Positions 19,533 through 29,548 of a stretch of 47,686 nt of DNA are shown here, piece after piece (the first letter of the stretch is position 1; each line of letters starts with the position of its first letter). Both the position numbers and the translations under genes were made by a program. Below the pieces are notes generated by a model. The model searched no databases. It saw only the letters and a list, made by a program, of their open reading frames with translations, and was not told the origin of the DNA. Source of the DNA: Actinomycetota bacterium (GTDB taxonomy: Bacteria; Actinomycetota; Acidimicrobiia; Spongiisociales; UBA5794); assembly GCA_030123765.1 (NCBI GenBank), contig JASJXX010000009.1:1-47686 (forward strand), read 5' to 3'.

Positions 19533-20414
19533 TCAGATGATGAAGCGGATAGCGCCCGAGAGGACTTCTATCTCTACACTTCCGCTCCCGAGTGTTTCGC
19601 CGTCAGCTTCTACGGGCCACTCGCTCGGCACTTCGACTCGAATCGCCGTTCCGGAGTATCGCTGCACTCCACGATGCGTGAGATGTGTGCCCCTCATCAC
19701 CCTCGGCATGACCGAGAAAGCCTGACGTCGAGGCCCCTTGAACACCTGGACATCCATCTTGCCGTCAACGAGCGAGGATCGAGGTGCGACGTTCATGCCG
19801 CCTCCGAAGAACTGGCCGTTGGCGACCACGATGTTGATCGCTTCACCCTCGTAGCGGTGCTGGTCGATCGTTGCCGTCACGCCGGCGCTATGAAACTTCC
19901 ACAGAGCGATCCAGAATGCAGCCGAGTATCGCGTAGATCCCATCCATCGCGGTAGACGGGTCGCAATCGATGCCGACGCGGCAGCGACGCCGAGATTCAG
20001 TGCGTTGAGAAAATATCGGGTTCCGAACGATCCGGTGACCCTGCCTATGTCCACCACGTAGGGTTCCGGTTCCGTGAGCCGGGAGAGTCCCGCGTGTATG
20101 CCGCGTTTGTGCCCGAACGTGCGGACGAAGTCGCTCCCCGAGCCCGCCGGCACGATTGCGAGGCTACAACCCTCTCCGCTACCGGTGGCCATGAAGCCGT
20201 TGAGCACGAGATGCGCGGTTCCGTCTCCCCCGACAGAGATGAAGTGGCGGAATCCGTCAGCGACCGCATCCGCCACGAGGTGCGTGACGTGATCGCCGCT
20301 CTGGGACTCGATGAAGACTGCGTCGACACGCAGCTCCTTCGCAGTCGTGACGACTTCCTCGAAGACTGAGCCCGCGCGACCCGAGGAAGGATTCACAACG
20401 CCGTACCACGTCAT
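19533..20414 (-). CDS. diacylglycerol kinase-like lipid kinase
   Basis: The 293-residue protein belongs to the DagK/YegS/LCB5 lipid kinase family. It has the nucleotide-binding VGGDGTAHLVLNG at residues 61-73 and IVPAGSGSDFVRT shortly after. The C-terminal domain carries PVEADGETLG, a conserved late motif. The family phosphorylates diacylglycerol or related lipids at the inner membrane face. The exact substrate is not visible. The start overlaps the helY stop as ATGA. Confidence 0.92.
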   Translation of the reverse strand: MTWYGVVNPSSGRAGSVFEEVVTTAKELRVDAVFIESQSGDHVTHLVADAVADGFRHFISVGGDGTAHLVLNGFMATGSGEGCSLAIVPAGSGSDFVRTFGHKRGIHAGLSRLTEPEPYVVDIGRVTGSFGTRYFLNALNLGVAAASASIATRLPRWMGSTRYSAAFWIALWKFHSAGVTATIDQHRYEGEAINIVVANGQFFGGGMNVAPRSSLVDGKMDVQVFKGPRRQAFSVMPRVMRGTHLTHRGVQRYSGTAIRVEVPSEWPVEADGETLGSGSVEIEVLSGAIRFII

Positions 20415-22633
20415 CTGGGAATCACGATCTCAACGATTCCGCGGTCGATGAGGCCGATCGCCTCCGAGGCGACCTTTCGGTACGCGGGGTAGCCGTCTCG
20501 AATCTGGCGCAGGAGATCAAGCAGTTGACGTGATGAGCGAACGAAGTCCCCGGCGCGCATGTCGTCGCTATGAAAGATGTCTGCCAATTCGTGTCCCGAC
20601 GCCCAAGCGTGCATTGAATCCACCAGACCGACGTCGGGAGGACGGCTCTCAAGGAGTGATGCCTCTCTCTCCCTGTCGCGAATTGTGATAGCCAATGCTT
20701 GGACGGCCTCGATAGGGTCCGTGGCGAAGGAAGCCTCGGGTGCGATCGACGCGTCACGTCCGCGAGCCTGGTAGGTGAAGAGAGACGCGAGGGCACCGAA
20801 CTGTACGGCGCCGTGTCGTGCGAACACGCCGGTGCGAAGGCACTCGGCGAGGACGAGGTCAAGCTCGCTGTAGAGGCGACGCAGAGATCTGCCTAGCTCG
20901 GTCAGGGACCAGTCCTTCGTGTAGCCCATCGTGTCGAGAACGACTCTGCGGTCATGGAATTCCTCTGCCAGTTCATTCGGCCGGGAACGCGCGATGCGCC
21001 GCTCGAGACGTCGAATGTCTCTCGCCGCCCGCTTCGCGCGCTCTGCCCACATCAGATGCGTATCGAGGTCTGGACATGATGCTACGGCTTCCTCCTCCCC
21101 ACCTGAGGTCGTCCGGCGGGAGTTGGCGATCTTCCAGACGTCGCCCCGCTCACACGCAGCGGCGTTGCGGAACATCGTGTGATCCTTTCTCCGGTCGGCA
21201 AGATTCTGTGCAAGCTTCGTGGATCTGTGAGCGACGGCGAAATTCCCGAAGGATGCCACGAGCAGCTCGTGCGCCTCGGCGCGGTCGTACCTCGCGATCA
21301 GGTTCAGCACCATGTTGTACGTAGGAGTGAAGGACGACCGCAACGGGTTCGCACCTTTCGCCGCGATCGATGTGACCCGGTCGAAGGGGACAAAGGAACT
21401 GTGCAGCACCACAGCCGTGCCCTCTTGATCGATGCCACGTCGTCCCGCTCTCCCCGTGAGCTGGGTGTAGTCGCTCGGTTTCAGGAGCTGGTGACTCTCG
21501 CCGTCGAATTTACTGAGCGAATCGAGCACGACCGTGCGCGCCGGCATGTTGATCCCGAGAGCGAGCGTCTCGGTTGCTGCGACGACTTTGACGAGACTCG
21601 CTAGGAAGAGCTCTTCCACGGCTTCCTTGAACGCCGGGATGAGTCCCGCGTGGTGCGCTGCCGCGCCTTCTTGGAGGGTCGCGATCCAACGCTCGTACCC
21701 GAGCACGGTGAGGTCCTCGCGGCTGAGGTGGGCGACGTGACGCTGCGCAACTCGGCGGATCTCGCGACGTTCCGCGGCCGACGTGAGATTGAGTCTGGCA
21801 GACGCCATGTTCTCTGCCGTCTGGTCACAGCCTTTTCGTGAGAACACGAAGTAGATACACGGCAACAGGCCTCTGTCGGCGAGGTCCCTGACGACTTCCA
21901 CACGTCTCGGAGTGGTGAATCGTCGGTGCTTGCCTCTCCCTGATGCAAGCATATTGATGATGGCGACGTTGGGTTTTCGGTTCCTGCCGAAGAGGGGTGC
22001 CTGGCCGAGCGTCTCCTGTCGGTGGCGATCCTGCCACATGTAAACGGAAGTCAGAGGCACAGGGCGGTCCGTCTCGAGAACGAGTTCGCACTCTCCCCGA
22101 CGTTCACGGATCCAGTCGGTGAACTCCTCTGGATTTGCCACCGTCGCAGAGAGGCAGACAAGCTGTATCCGTTGGGGAAGGTGGATGATGACTTCCTCCC
22201 ACACGGACCCCCTCTGACGATCGGCGAGGTAGTGCACTTCGTCGAGGATGACCAGATTGAGATTATCCAACGCCGGGGAAGCCTCGTAGATCATGTTGCG
22301 AAGCACTTCGGTCGTCATCACGATGATCGGCGCGTCACCATTGATCACGTTGTCCCCGGTGAGAAGCCCCACAGTCTCAGTGTCGTATAGGGCGACGAGA
22401 TCACTGAACTTCTGGTTGGAGAGAGCCTTGATCGGGGTTGTGTAGAAGGAGCGAGCACCGCTCGCGAGCGTCATCGCTATGGCTCCATCGGCGACCAGTG
22501 TCTTTCCCGACCCGGTTGGAGCAGTCACCACGACTGACCGTCCTTGTTCTACCGCGGCAAGCGCCTTGGACTGGAATGGATCAGGCCGGAACGCGAGCTC
22601 AGACACGAACCGCTCAAGCGCAGAGGTGGTCAC
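20411..22633 (-). CDS. helY: Ski2-like DEAH-box helicase HelY
   Basis: HelY is an RNA/DNA helicase of the Ski2/Mtr4 group. Walker A APTGSGKT, FYTTPIKALSNQK, DEVH, SAT and QLTGRAGRRGID are all present, and a C-terminal helical region follows. Alignment from memory with mycobacterial HelY puts the start at the GTG at 22633 (TTSALERFVSELAF), giving 740 residues. A TTG at 22672 would add 13. The protein lacks much of the insertion that makes mycobacterial HelY about 900 residues. As in Mycobacterium, it lies just downstream of pafBC. Confidence 0.94.
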   Translation of the reverse strand: MTTSALERFVSELAFRPDPFQSKALAAVEQGRSVVVTAPTGSGKTLVADGAIAMTLASGARSFYTTPIKALSNQKFSDLVALYDTETVGLLTGDNVINGDAPIIVMTTEVLRNMIYEASPALDNLNLVILDEVHYLADRQRGSVWEEVIIHLPQRIQLVCLSATVANPEEFTDWIRERRGECELVLETDRPVPLTSVYMWQDRHRQETLGQAPLFGRNRKPNVAIINMLASGRGKHRRFTTPRRVEVVRDLADRGLLPCIYFVFSRKGCDQTAENMASARLNLTSAAERREIRRVAQRHVAHLSREDLTVLGYERWIATLQEGAAAHHAGLIPAFKEAVEELFLASLVKVVAATETLALGINMPARTVVLDSLSKFDGESHQLLKPSDYTQLTGRAGRRGIDQEGTAVVLHSSFVPFDRVTSIAAKGANPLRSSFTPTYNMVLNLIARYDRAEAHELLVASFGNFAVAHRSTKLAQNLADRRKDHTMFRNAAACERGDVWKIANSRRTTSGGEEEAVASCPDLDTHLMWAERAKRAARDIRRLERRIARSRPNELAEEFHDRRVVLDTMGYTKDWSLTELGRSLRRLYSELDLVLAECLRTGVFARHGAVQFGALASLFTYQARGRDASIAPEASFATDPIEAVQALAITIRDREREASLLESRPPDVGLVDSMHAWASGHELADIFHSDDMRAGDFVRSSRQLLDLLRQIRDGYPAYRKVASEAIGLIDRGIVEIVIPR

Positions 22634-22737
22634 CGGACAGTTTGGGAGCGGGATCGCGTCTGCATCCAGCAAACGTAGTAGCTCGCCGGAGTGAAGCGTG
22701 CTGCTCCAGCGGATGAGACGCTCCTTGTGACCGGATC

Positions 22738-23034
22738 TCAGGTGATGGCGGTCAGCCTGGTGAACCAGTCGTCCTCATGGAGCATCTTCACAAAGGACTC
22801 GATCTCGGTCTCGGTGATGGTGGCAGATCGCAGCGTGATCTCGTAACTGACGCCTGTCGCGAGAAGGATCCCGACGACTCTGCGAGTCGCGGGTCGAACC
22901 TGAAGGGAGGAACACATAGGACAAACGAATCGGTAGGAACCGCCTTCGCCGGCTCCCGTGAGCTCGAGAGCAACATCCGCTGTAGAGAGTTCTACGTCTC
23001 CGCAGCGTTCACACGTCGTCCGGATGGTTGTCAT
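22738..23034 (-). CDS. zinc-ribbon protein of unknown function
   Basis: The 98-residue product has a two-knuckle zinc ribbon: CERC near the N-terminus and CPMC about 30 residues later, with ELSTADVALEL between. A C-terminal helical part follows (ESFVKMLHEDDWF). No function can be assigned. The ATG at 23034 has GGAG eight bases upstream, so it is preferred to a GTG at 23040. It lies between pafC and helY in the place where Mycobacterium has tatA and tatC (from memory), which are missing here. Confidence 0.78.
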   Translation of the reverse strand: MTTIRTTCERCGDVELSTADVALELTGAGEGGSYRFVCPMCSSLQVRPATRRVVGILLATGVSYEITLRSATITETEIESFVKMLHEDDWFTRLTAIT

Positions 23035-23109
23035 CGCCACTCCACTTTGTCAGCGTCCCTACTGACATCGGCACGAGAAGGAGCGAATAAAGGACTATTC
23101 CACACATAG

Positions 23110-24048
23110 TCACTTCGCGGGTGCGTATCGCCGGGAGATTCTTGCACGCAGATCGCGGATAGCGGCAACCACCTCCTCACCTTCGATATCGGATACGGCG
23201 TTGCCCAGTCCGATCAGGAGGCGCGCTGCGACGAGGGGATCCGAGACAGACATCGTGACGCGTTGCGACCCGTCGTCGAGATCGCGTGTGTCCACAGGGT
23301 AATACTCAGCAACCCAGCTCGACGCAGGATTGGTCGTAAACGTGACGTGAGCGTCGCCGTCGTCAGGTCGGTATCGAACGATGGCGTCAGAGGGCGGCTC
23401 GGGGAGTTCGTATGCGTCGTCGAGTTCCTCGACTTCTGCGATACGGTCCACTCTAAAGACGCGTTCGGCGTTGGCGAGATGGCAGTGGCCGGCCAGATAC
23501 CAGTTACCGAGGTTGAAGAACACCGAACGGCCTTCGACGCTGCGGACGGTCCGGGTGTTCGAGGCCAGAGCAACGTACGTGATTCGCATGGTGTGGCGCC
23601 GTTCGATCACCTCCTGAAGTCTGCGAACAAGCTCGGGGGTCGGGACATCGAAATGGACGTACGATTCCGCGTCGGGAAGCACCACTGCTGTCAGCTTCCT
23701 CACTGCTGATACGAGCGCTGACGGCGCTTGATCGGATTGGATAAAGGTCATACCGGCAGCGAGCAGTCCGAGTGCTTCGGGTGCGGTGAGCCTGATGGGG
23801 CGGGCGAAGTAGTCGGCCGCGTCAATGTGCACCTCGTCTGCGAATATGTCGACATCGATGAGGTCGCCGGGACCGTACCCAGGGAGACCCGTCATGAATA
23901 CGAGATGGAGGTCCTTGACGAGATCTGCCTTGTCCTTGTAGTGGAAACGAGCGACCAAGTCATCCATGTTCGCTCCGTTCCGGCTGATGATCCAGGGGAG
24001 CACAGCGAGGATCCGCGAGAGTCGCTGCGCTGTTCGCTCGGAGCTCAC
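23110..24048 (-). CDS. pafC: WYL-domain transcriptional regulator PafC
   Basis: PafC works with PafB as a heterodimer that activates LexA-independent DNA-damage genes in mycobacteria. The 312-residue protein has an N-terminal winged helix-turn-helix (residues about 1-60), a WYL domain (GNWYLAGHCHLANAERVFRVD, near 180-200) and a C-terminal WCX domain. It starts at a GTG overlapping pafB as GTGA. Both are encoded right after pafA as in other Pup-proteasome actinobacteria. Confidence 0.93.
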   Translation of the reverse strand: MSSERTAQRLSRILAVLPWIISRNGANMDDLVARFHYKDKADLVKDLHLVFMTGLPGYGPGDLIDVDIFADEVHIDAADYFARPIRLTAPEALGLLAAGMTFIQSDQAPSALVSAVRKLTAVVLPDAESYVHFDVPTPELVRRLQEVIERRHTMRITYVALASNTRTVRSVEGRSVFFNLGNWYLAGHCHLANAERVFRVDRIAEVEELDDAYELPEPPSDAIVRYRPDDGDAHVTFTTNPASSWVAEYYPVDTRDLDDGSQRVTMSVSDPLVAARLLIGLGNAVSDIEGEEVVAAIRDLRARISRRYAPAK

Positions 24049-24968
24049 GCATCGCCTCCCAGATAGGTCAAGAACGCCGTGACGAGTTCAGGCGGGGACT
24101 CGATGACCGCCCTGGCGTCGAAGCCGAGGATCCAACCGATGAATCTGCTCTCTGAGCTGACCGCGATCCGGGCGGTGACCGTGTCGTCATTCCGCGAGAT
24201 TACGACGGCACCGGTTGCCTGTGCAAGAGCGACGTCCGAGACTTCTGCATCAAAGCGAACGGTGGCCGTAACTCTCTCTGGCTGGTCTCCACCGAAGAGA
24301 TTGGGGAGTGCGCTCGACGGATCGAAGCCCCCTGGCCGCTCAAACGTGTCCGCCGCTTCGTCAACCTTGATCTCGCTCATGCGATCCAGGCGGAAGGCCT
24401 TCACCGTCTCGCGAGCGCCTGCCTCGGGCGCAAGGAGATACCAGTGGCCGAAGCGGTGCGCGAGCGCATAGGGTTCAACCGTGCGAGGACGATGTCGATA
24501 AGTGAAGAGAACGCGGTGTCGGCCGGATACTGCCTCGAACAGGTCGCCGAGGAGCTTGAGATCGTGTCCGAGATCGGCGAGCGCCGCAGATCCGGAAGAC
24601 CCCGCCGCACCGCCGAGCTTGAAGATCGCGGCCGCCTCTGTTACCTGTCCTCCGAAGCGCACGGCCTGGGCTGCAAGCAGGAGGGCGGAGAGCTCCTCGT
24701 CGGTAAAGCCCGGGTCCGAGATCGCGTACTCGTCTGTTGGCACGACATAGCCCAACTCCACTTCCCAGATATCTGTAGGCCGTAGCGTCACGGGGACGCC
24801 GAGTGTTCTCAAGAGATCCTTGTCACGCTCGAAGGTCCTTCGGAACGCCTCGTCCGAAGGTTGGTCGTACCCCTTCACGGTGTGACGGATCTCATCAGCC
24901 GTGACCGGTCGACCCACCGTCAGCAGAAACGCGAGGAGATTGAGGATTCGTTCGATCACCTTCTGCAT
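24045..24968 (-). CDS. pafB: WYL-domain transcriptional regulator PafB
   Basis: The 307-residue paralogue of PafC has an N-terminal helix-turn-helix (ERILNLLAFLLTVGRPVTADEI), a WYL domain with FGHWYLLAPEAG and FRLDRM near residues 175-195, and a C-terminal WCX domain ending GWILGFDARAVIESP. It is predicted to form the PafBC activator. A 42-base gap separates it from pafA. TACGAT lies 7 bases before its ATG with no strong ribosome-binding site, so it may have its own leaderless promoter. Confidence 0.93.
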   Translation of the reverse strand: MQKVIERILNLLAFLLTVGRPVTADEIRHTVKGYDQPSDEAFRRTFERDKDLLRTLGVPVTLRPTDIWEVELGYVVPTDEYAISDPGFTDEELSALLLAAQAVRFGGQVTEAAAIFKLGGAAGSSGSAALADLGHDLKLLGDLFEAVSGRHRVLFTYRHRPRTVEPYALAHRFGHWYLLAPEAGARETVKAFRLDRMSEIKVDEAADTFERPGGFDPSSALPNLFGGDQPERVTATVRFDAEVSDVALAQATGAVVISRNDDTVTARIAVSSESRFIGWILGFDARAVIESPPELVTAFLTYLGGDA

Positions 24969-25010
24969 CAGCTCAATCGTATCGGTCGAGGGGGCGCTGG
25001 GGAAGTACCG

Positions 25011-26366
25011 TCAAAGGCTTTCGATCAGGCGATCGACACGATCGTCGTAAGCTTTGAAAGGATCCTTGCAGAGCACGGTGCGTTGGGTCTGGTCGTTGAG
25101 CTTGAGATGGACCCAATCGACCGTGAAGTCCCTCCGCTTCGCTTTCGCCGCCTTGATGAACTCGCCGCGGAGCCTTGCCCGTGTCGTAGCAGGTGGGCGA
25201 ACCATTGCATCCGAGATAGCGTCGTCCGTGACGATCCTGTCCATCAGGCCTGCACGTTCGAGGATGTAGTAGAGCCCACGTTCCCGGTTCACGTCATGGT
25301 AGTTGAGGTCGATGAGAGCGAGCTTCGCCGATGAGAGAGAGAGGTTGTGCCTCCTGCGGTAACGCTCCATGAGGTGATACTTAGCGACCCAATCCACCTC
25401 TCGGTTGAGAGTCAACGGGTCCTTCTCCAAGCCTGTCAGCAGATGCTCCCACATTGAGATGGCTCGTTCGATCTCTGGCGAGACGTCCGAGGCGCGGATG
25501 TATCTCATGACTCGTTCAAGATACTCCCACTGGATGTCGAGAGCCGAGAGCTCCCTACCGTTCGCAAGGCGAATCCTGTGGCGGCATGTGACGTCGTGGC
25601 TGATCTCTCGAATGGCTCTGATCGGGTTCTCCAGCGTAAGATCACGAAACACGACTTCGTCCTCGAGCATCTGGAGCAGTACAATCGTCGCTCCGAGCTT
25701 CACATAGGTGACATATTCAGACATGTTCGAGTCACCCGAGATCACGTGAAGCCTTCTGTAGAGCTCGGCATCCGCGTGGGGTTCGTCGCGTGTGTTGATG
25801 ATCGGACGTGATCGCGTTGTGGCGGAGGAACTCCCCTCCCAGATGTGCTCCGCTCTCTGAGCGAGCGAGTACAGAGTGCCTCTCGCAGTGTTGAGAAGCT
25901 TCCCAGCACCGGCCCATATCTGGCGTGTGACAAGGAACGGGATCAGGATGTCGATCGTCTTCTGAAAGTCTGCGTCCCGCCGAATGAGGTAATTCTCGTG
26001 GCATCCGTAGGAGTTCCCAGCCGAGTCGGTGTTGTTTCGGTAGAGGAAGATGTCGCCGCGGATACCTTCTTCGGCGAGTCTGCCTTCGGCGGATTCGACG
26101 AGGCCCCCCAGTATCCATTCGCCTGCCTTGTCGTGGGCAACGACGTCGTAGAGACTGTCGCACTCGGGAGTGGCGTACTCGGGGTGGCTGCCGACGTCAA
26201 GATAGAGGCGTGCACCGTTCTCAAGGAAGACGTTCGAGGATCGTCCCCACGACACGACGCGTCTGAAGAGGTACCTGGCGACCTCGTCGGGAGAGAGGCG
26301 CCGCTGCCCGTGCAGCACGCAGGTGATGCCGTACTCGTTCTCTATGCCGAATATTCTCCGTTGCAC
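25011..26366 (-). CDS. pafA: Pup--protein ligase PafA
   Basis: PafA attaches Pup's C-terminal glutamate to substrate lysines, using ATP, as a glutamine-synthetase-like fold. The N-terminus [49 protein letters not shown] and [19 protein letters not shown] segments match well, as does the C-terminus [14 protein letters not shown]. The GTG at 26366 gives VQRRIFG, matching the mycobacterial start, and 451 residues. A GTG six codons earlier (26384) is the alternative. Confidence 0.96.
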   Translation of the reverse strand: MQRRIFGIENEYGITCVLHGQRRLSPDEVARYLFRRVVSWGRSSNVFLENGARLYLDVGSHPEYATPECDSLYDVVAHDKAGEWILGGLVESAEGRLAEEGIRGDIFLYRNNTDSAGNSYGCHENYLIRRDADFQKTIDILIPFLVTRQIWAGAGKLLNTARGTLYSLAQRAEHIWEGSSSATTRSRPIINTRDEPHADAELYRRLHVISGDSNMSEYVTYVKLGATIVLLQMLEDEVVFRDLTLENPIRAIREISHDVTCRHRIRLANGRELSALDIQWEYLERVMRYIRASDVSPEIERAISMWEHLLTGLEKDPLTLNREVDWVAKYHLMERYRRRHNLSLSSAKLALIDLNYHDVNRERGLYYILERAGLMDRIVTDDAISDAMVRPPATTRARLRGEFIKAAKAKRRDFTVDWVHLKLNDQTQRTVLCKDPFKAYDDRVDRLIESL

Positions 26367-26412
26367 GCGCCCAGCGTACCTCACGACTCCACGTGCGAGA
26401 TACGTTGGAGGC

Positions 26413-27090
26413 TTACTCGCGAGCAGCCGCCAACTCGTCCACAGTCAGCCTCCGGAATGCGCGTCTCTCAGAAGAACGATCAAGGAAAGCTACTTCCCAA
26501 TCTGACGCCGGTATCTCGCGCTTCTCGGCTTGCTCGATCGCGGCGCAGGCGAGTCTGACACCCTCCTCAAGAGACAGGTCGTCGCGCAGGGAGGAACCCA
26601 CGTTCCCCGCAATGGACTCTTCGCTCGCACCCAGTACGGCGAAACTGTCCGCATCGCGTAGGGTGCCGTCGAACAGAATGCGGAAGAGTTTGTCCGATCC
26701 GATGTCGTCGCCGACCTCAGCGACGACGATGTCTACCTCGTACGGCTTGAGCTCGTGACCGAAGATCTGTCCGAGGGTCTGGCTGTATGCGTTGGCGAGG
26801 CCTTTCCCCGTCACATCGCGCCGCGCGTAGGTGTACCCCTTTAAGTCGGCGTAGCGGACACCTGCAACGCGCAGCGTCTCGAATTCGTTGAATCTCCCTA
26901 CTCCTGCGAATGCGATCCGGTCGTAGACCTCACCGATCTTTCGGAGAGACGGCGATGAGTTCTCTCCGATGAGGAGGATCCCCGGTAGGAGGCGCAGGAC
27001 AATGATGGGTCGGCCACGAGCAACACCTTTGCGTGCAAAGTCTGCGCGATCCTTGACGAGCTGCTCCGGCGGGACGTAGAAGGGCATCAT
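26413..27090 (-). CDS. prcA: 20S proteasome alpha subunit
   Basis: PrcA forms the outer heptameric rings that gate the 20S core. The 225-residue product has the N-terminal gate segment [22 protein letters not shown], then the alpha-type fold with [20 protein letters not shown] and [18 protein letters not shown]. As expected for an alpha subunit it has no catalytic N-terminal Thr. It begins at an ATG overlapping prcB as ATGA and ends near the pafA start. Confidence 0.95.
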   Translation of the reverse strand: MMPFYVPPEQLVKDRADFARKGVARGRPIIVLRLLPGILLIGENSSPSLRKIGEVYDRIAFAGVGRFNEFETLRVAGVRYADLKGYTYARRDVTGKGLANAYSQTLGQIFGHELKPYEVDIVVAEVGDDIGSDKLFRILFDGTLRDADSFAVLGASEESIAGNVGSSLRDDLSLEEGVRLACAAIEQAEKREIPASDWEVAFLDRSSERRAFRRLTVDELAAARE

Positions 27091-27887
27091 TGTGGGCGGC
27101 CCTCCATCACGGTGGCAGCGATGACCTCGATAACCTCGTCGGGGATCTCCTCGACCCCCTGCTCTGTGACGAGCACGAGACTCGGGTAGATGCCCCGTCT
27201 GAGATCAGGCCCGCCGGTCGCGGCATCCTCCTCAGAGGCGGCGACGAGGGCTTCCACTGCGAGTGCGAGAGCCTCTTCACGTGTGAGATCCGGCTTCCAC
27301 GCTGCCTTGAGAAACGATTTCGCCTCACTCCCCCCCGATCCTGTCGCCGCGTAGCTCAGCTCGTCGTATCGCCCGCCAACGATATCGAACGAGTAAAGGT
27401 GGCCGATCTGCGTCCGCTCGTCGAAGCCGCAGAAGAGTGGGATCACGACGAGGCCCTGGAACGCGAGGGGGAGATTTCCGCGGATCAGCCGAGCAAGGAA
27501 GTTGGCCTTCCCCTCAAGGCTCAAGCGGGTTCCTTCAATCTTCTCATAATGCTCGAGTTCGGTCTGGAATAGCTTGATGAGTTCAATGGCCATGCCAGCG
27601 GTCCCTGAGATAGCGACCACTGAGAACTCGTCCGACGGGTACACCTTGCGCATCCTTCGATGTGCGATGACGTTGCCTGCCGTCGCCCTGCGGTCCCCCG
27701 CCATGATCACGCCATCGCACCACGTGAGAGCGAGCACCGTCGTCGCCTCGGGGATGATCCCTTCAGGGACAGAGCCCGCCTGCCACGATGGGGCGAGACC
27801 CCTGTACTGGAGAGCACTCAGGAAAGATCCGTCGACGATCGGCTCACCGATGCGAAGCGGGCCGATACCGATCTCGCGGTCGTTCAC
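27087..27887 (-). CDS. prcB: 20S proteasome beta subunit (catalytic)
   Basis: PrcB is the proteolytic subunit and is made with a propeptide. The predicted cleavage is before T49 in the segment EATTVLALTW, which leaves Thr as the nucleophile. Residues 1-48 are the propeptide. The body contains GDRRATAGNVIAHR, AISGTAGMAIEL and YAATGSGGSEAKSFLK, including the active-site lysine region. The GTG start overlaps pup's TGA as GTGA. Length is 266 residues. Confidence 0.95.
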   Translation of the reverse strand: MNDREIGIGPLRIGEPIVDGSFLSALQYRGLAPSWQAGSVPEGIIPEATTVLALTWCDGVIMAGDRRATAGNVIAHRRMRKVYPSDEFSVVAISGTAGMAIELIKLFQTELEHYEKIEGTRLSLEGKANFLARLIRGNLPLAFQGLVVIPLFCGFDERTQIGHLYSFDIVGGRYDELSYAATGSGGSEAKSFLKAAWKPDLTREEALALAVEALVAASEEDAATGGPDLRRGIYPSLVLVTEQGVEEIPDEVIEVIAATVMEGRPQ

Positions 27888-28069
27888 TCGCCACCCTTCT
27901 GGACGTAGTTCTTCACGAATTCCTCCGCGTTCTCTTCCAGCACCGAGTCGATCTCGTCGAGGAGGTCGTCGATCTTCCCCGCGACCTCTCCACCACGCGC
28001 TCTCGGCGCGTCGTGCACTGTTTCGTCGGCCGTGTCGCGCGCTCTCGACCGCTGTTCACGTTCAGTCAT
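27884..28069 (-). CDS. pup: prokaryotic ubiquitin-like protein Pup
   Basis: Pup is the unstructured tag that directs proteins to the proteasome. The 61-residue product has a charged N-terminal half, the coiled-coil-forming helix IDDLLDEIDSVLEENAEEF and the C-terminus VQKGGE. It ends in GGE, not GGQ, so no deamidation is needed before ligation. GGAGGGCACG precedes the ATG. The gene overlaps dop by 8 bases and prcB by 4. Confidence 0.95.
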   Translation of the reverse strand: MTEREQRSRARDTADETVHDAPRARGGEVAGKIDDLLDEIDSVLEENAEEFVKNYVQKGGE

Positions 28070-29546
28070 CGTGCCCTCCGAGGTTATTGATCAGCGCTGC
28101 TGCGTCTGGACTTGCTGTAAGAAGTTCCTCAACGAGGGCGCGTGTCCCTCGAAGTGGTTCCATCATAGGGATGCGAACGAGTGACGGTTGACCGATGTCG
28201 AAGACGAGGGAGTCCCAGTTCGCTGCTACGACCGCGTCGGGGTATCTGCGCAAACACTCTCCACGGAACCAAGCGCGAGTCGAAGGTGGTGGCAGGATCG
28301 CTGCCTCGGCGACCTCCTCATCGGTGAATAAGCGCCGCATACTGCCAGCAGCCAGCAACCTGTGATAGAGGCCCCGCGCAGGATCGATAGCGTGGTACTG
28401 AAGGTCGAGAAGTCTGAGCTTCGGATGCTTCCAATCCAGGTGGTCCCGGGTACGGTAGGCCTCGATGAGTGAGAGCTTCGCCGCCCAGTCCAATCTGTCC
28501 GAGACCGCAGCGTGGCCTTTCGGAAGGTCCTCGAGCACGCCACGCCACTCGGTGAGCACCTGTTTGTACACAGGGGGAACGTCGCCACTCGCAACGTAGG
28601 TCTCAAGGAGCGTCAGGTAGCGCCACTGAAGATCGAGAGCCGTCGCACGTGAGCCGTCAAGGAGGTCCACCGTTCGATGCAACGTGACGTCGTGGGACAC
28701 CGCGGTCACCGCGTCGACCGGATGCGAGAGGCGTGTGGGCGCACCGAGAGCACCGTCCGCAACAGCGAGCAGCATCAGGGAGGTCGACCCGAGTTTGATG
28801 AAGGTCTGTACCTCGGACATCGTTGCGTCGCCGAAGATGACATGCAGGCGCCTGTACTTTGCCGGGTCTGCGTGGGGTTCATCACGCGTGTTGATTATGG
28901 GCCGCTTCAGCGTCGTCTCCAGGCCGACCTCCTCCTCGAAGAAGTCCGCCCGTTGAGTCAACTGGTAAGGCACTTCGGGTCGGCCATGTTCCGATCCGAC
29001 CTTCCCCGATCCGGTCACTATCTGGCGTGAGACGAGGAACGCCGTCATGTGCTGCACGATCTCTCCGAATGGGACCGATCGCGGTACGAGATAATTCTCA
29101 TGCGCTCCGTATGAGTTGCCCTTGCCGTCAGAGTTGTTCTTGTGCAGCACCATGCGCTGGGTGCCTTTCAGCGACGCACTCGCGTGAGTCGCCGCTCGAT
29201 GCATGACGAGCTCCCCTGCCTTGTCATGCAGAGTTGCCTCAAGAGGATCTCCACACTCGGGAGTCGAGTACTCGGGATGGGCGTGATCAACGTAGAGGCG
29301 AGCACCGTTGTGGAGCACCGCGTTGACGAGGCCCGAATCGGTCTCGTCTACTGTGGCCTGAGTGACGACGAACCCCCGAGCGTCGCTTCCGGGCGATTCG
29401 GCGTCGTAGGACCACGTGATGCGATCAGCACCCTCGGCGTGTGCGTTCACTACGGCTGCTGAAGCAAGGACCGGGTTGAAACCCGGGTCGTTCGTTATGG
29501 TGATCCCATACTCGACCTCGGTGCCGAGGACGTGCGGTGTAGCCAT
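28062..29546 (-). CDS. dop: depupylase/deamidase of Pup (Dop)
   Basis: Dop is the PafA paralogue that removes Pup from substrates and, where Pup ends in Gln, deamidates it. The 494-residue protein starts ATPHVLGTEVEYGI and has a longer N-terminal region than PafA (the Dop-loop region between about residues 40 and 80). NNSDGKGNSYGAHENYL and [13 protein letters not shown] follow. Since Pup here already ends in Glu, Dop likely acts mainly as a depupylase. It lies two bases after the arc stop. Confidence 0.95.
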   Translation of the reverse strand: MATPHVLGTEVEYGITITNDPGFNPVLASAAVVNAHAEGADRITWSYDAESPGSDARGFVVTQATVDETDSGLVNAVLHNGARLYVDHAHPEYSTPECGDPLEATLHDKAGELVMHRAATHASASLKGTQRMVLHKNNSDGKGNSYGAHENYLVPRSVPFGEIVQHMTAFLVSRQIVTGSGKVGSEHGRPEVPYQLTQRADFFEEEVGLETTLKRPIINTRDEPHADPAKYRRLHVIFGDATMSEVQTFIKLGSTSLMLLAVADGALGAPTRLSHPVDAVTAVSHDVTLHRTVDLLDGSRATALDLQWRYLTLLETYVASGDVPPVYKQVLTEWRGVLEDLPKGHAAVSDRLDWAAKLSLIEAYRTRDHLDWKHPKLRLLDLQYHAIDPARGLYHRLLAAGSMRRLFTDEEVAEAAILPPPSTRAWFRGECLRRYPDAVVAANWDSLVFDIGQPSLVRIPMMEPLRGTRALVEELLTASPDAAALINNLGGHDD

Positions 29547-29548
29547 CT

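Noticed and set aside
22634-22741. helY extended to a CTG at 22741 that also overlaps the upstream TGA as CTGA
   Set aside because: The frame is open to that CTG, but the extra residues are not family-like and a GTG at 22633 matches the usual HelY start. This case does not need a CTG start.
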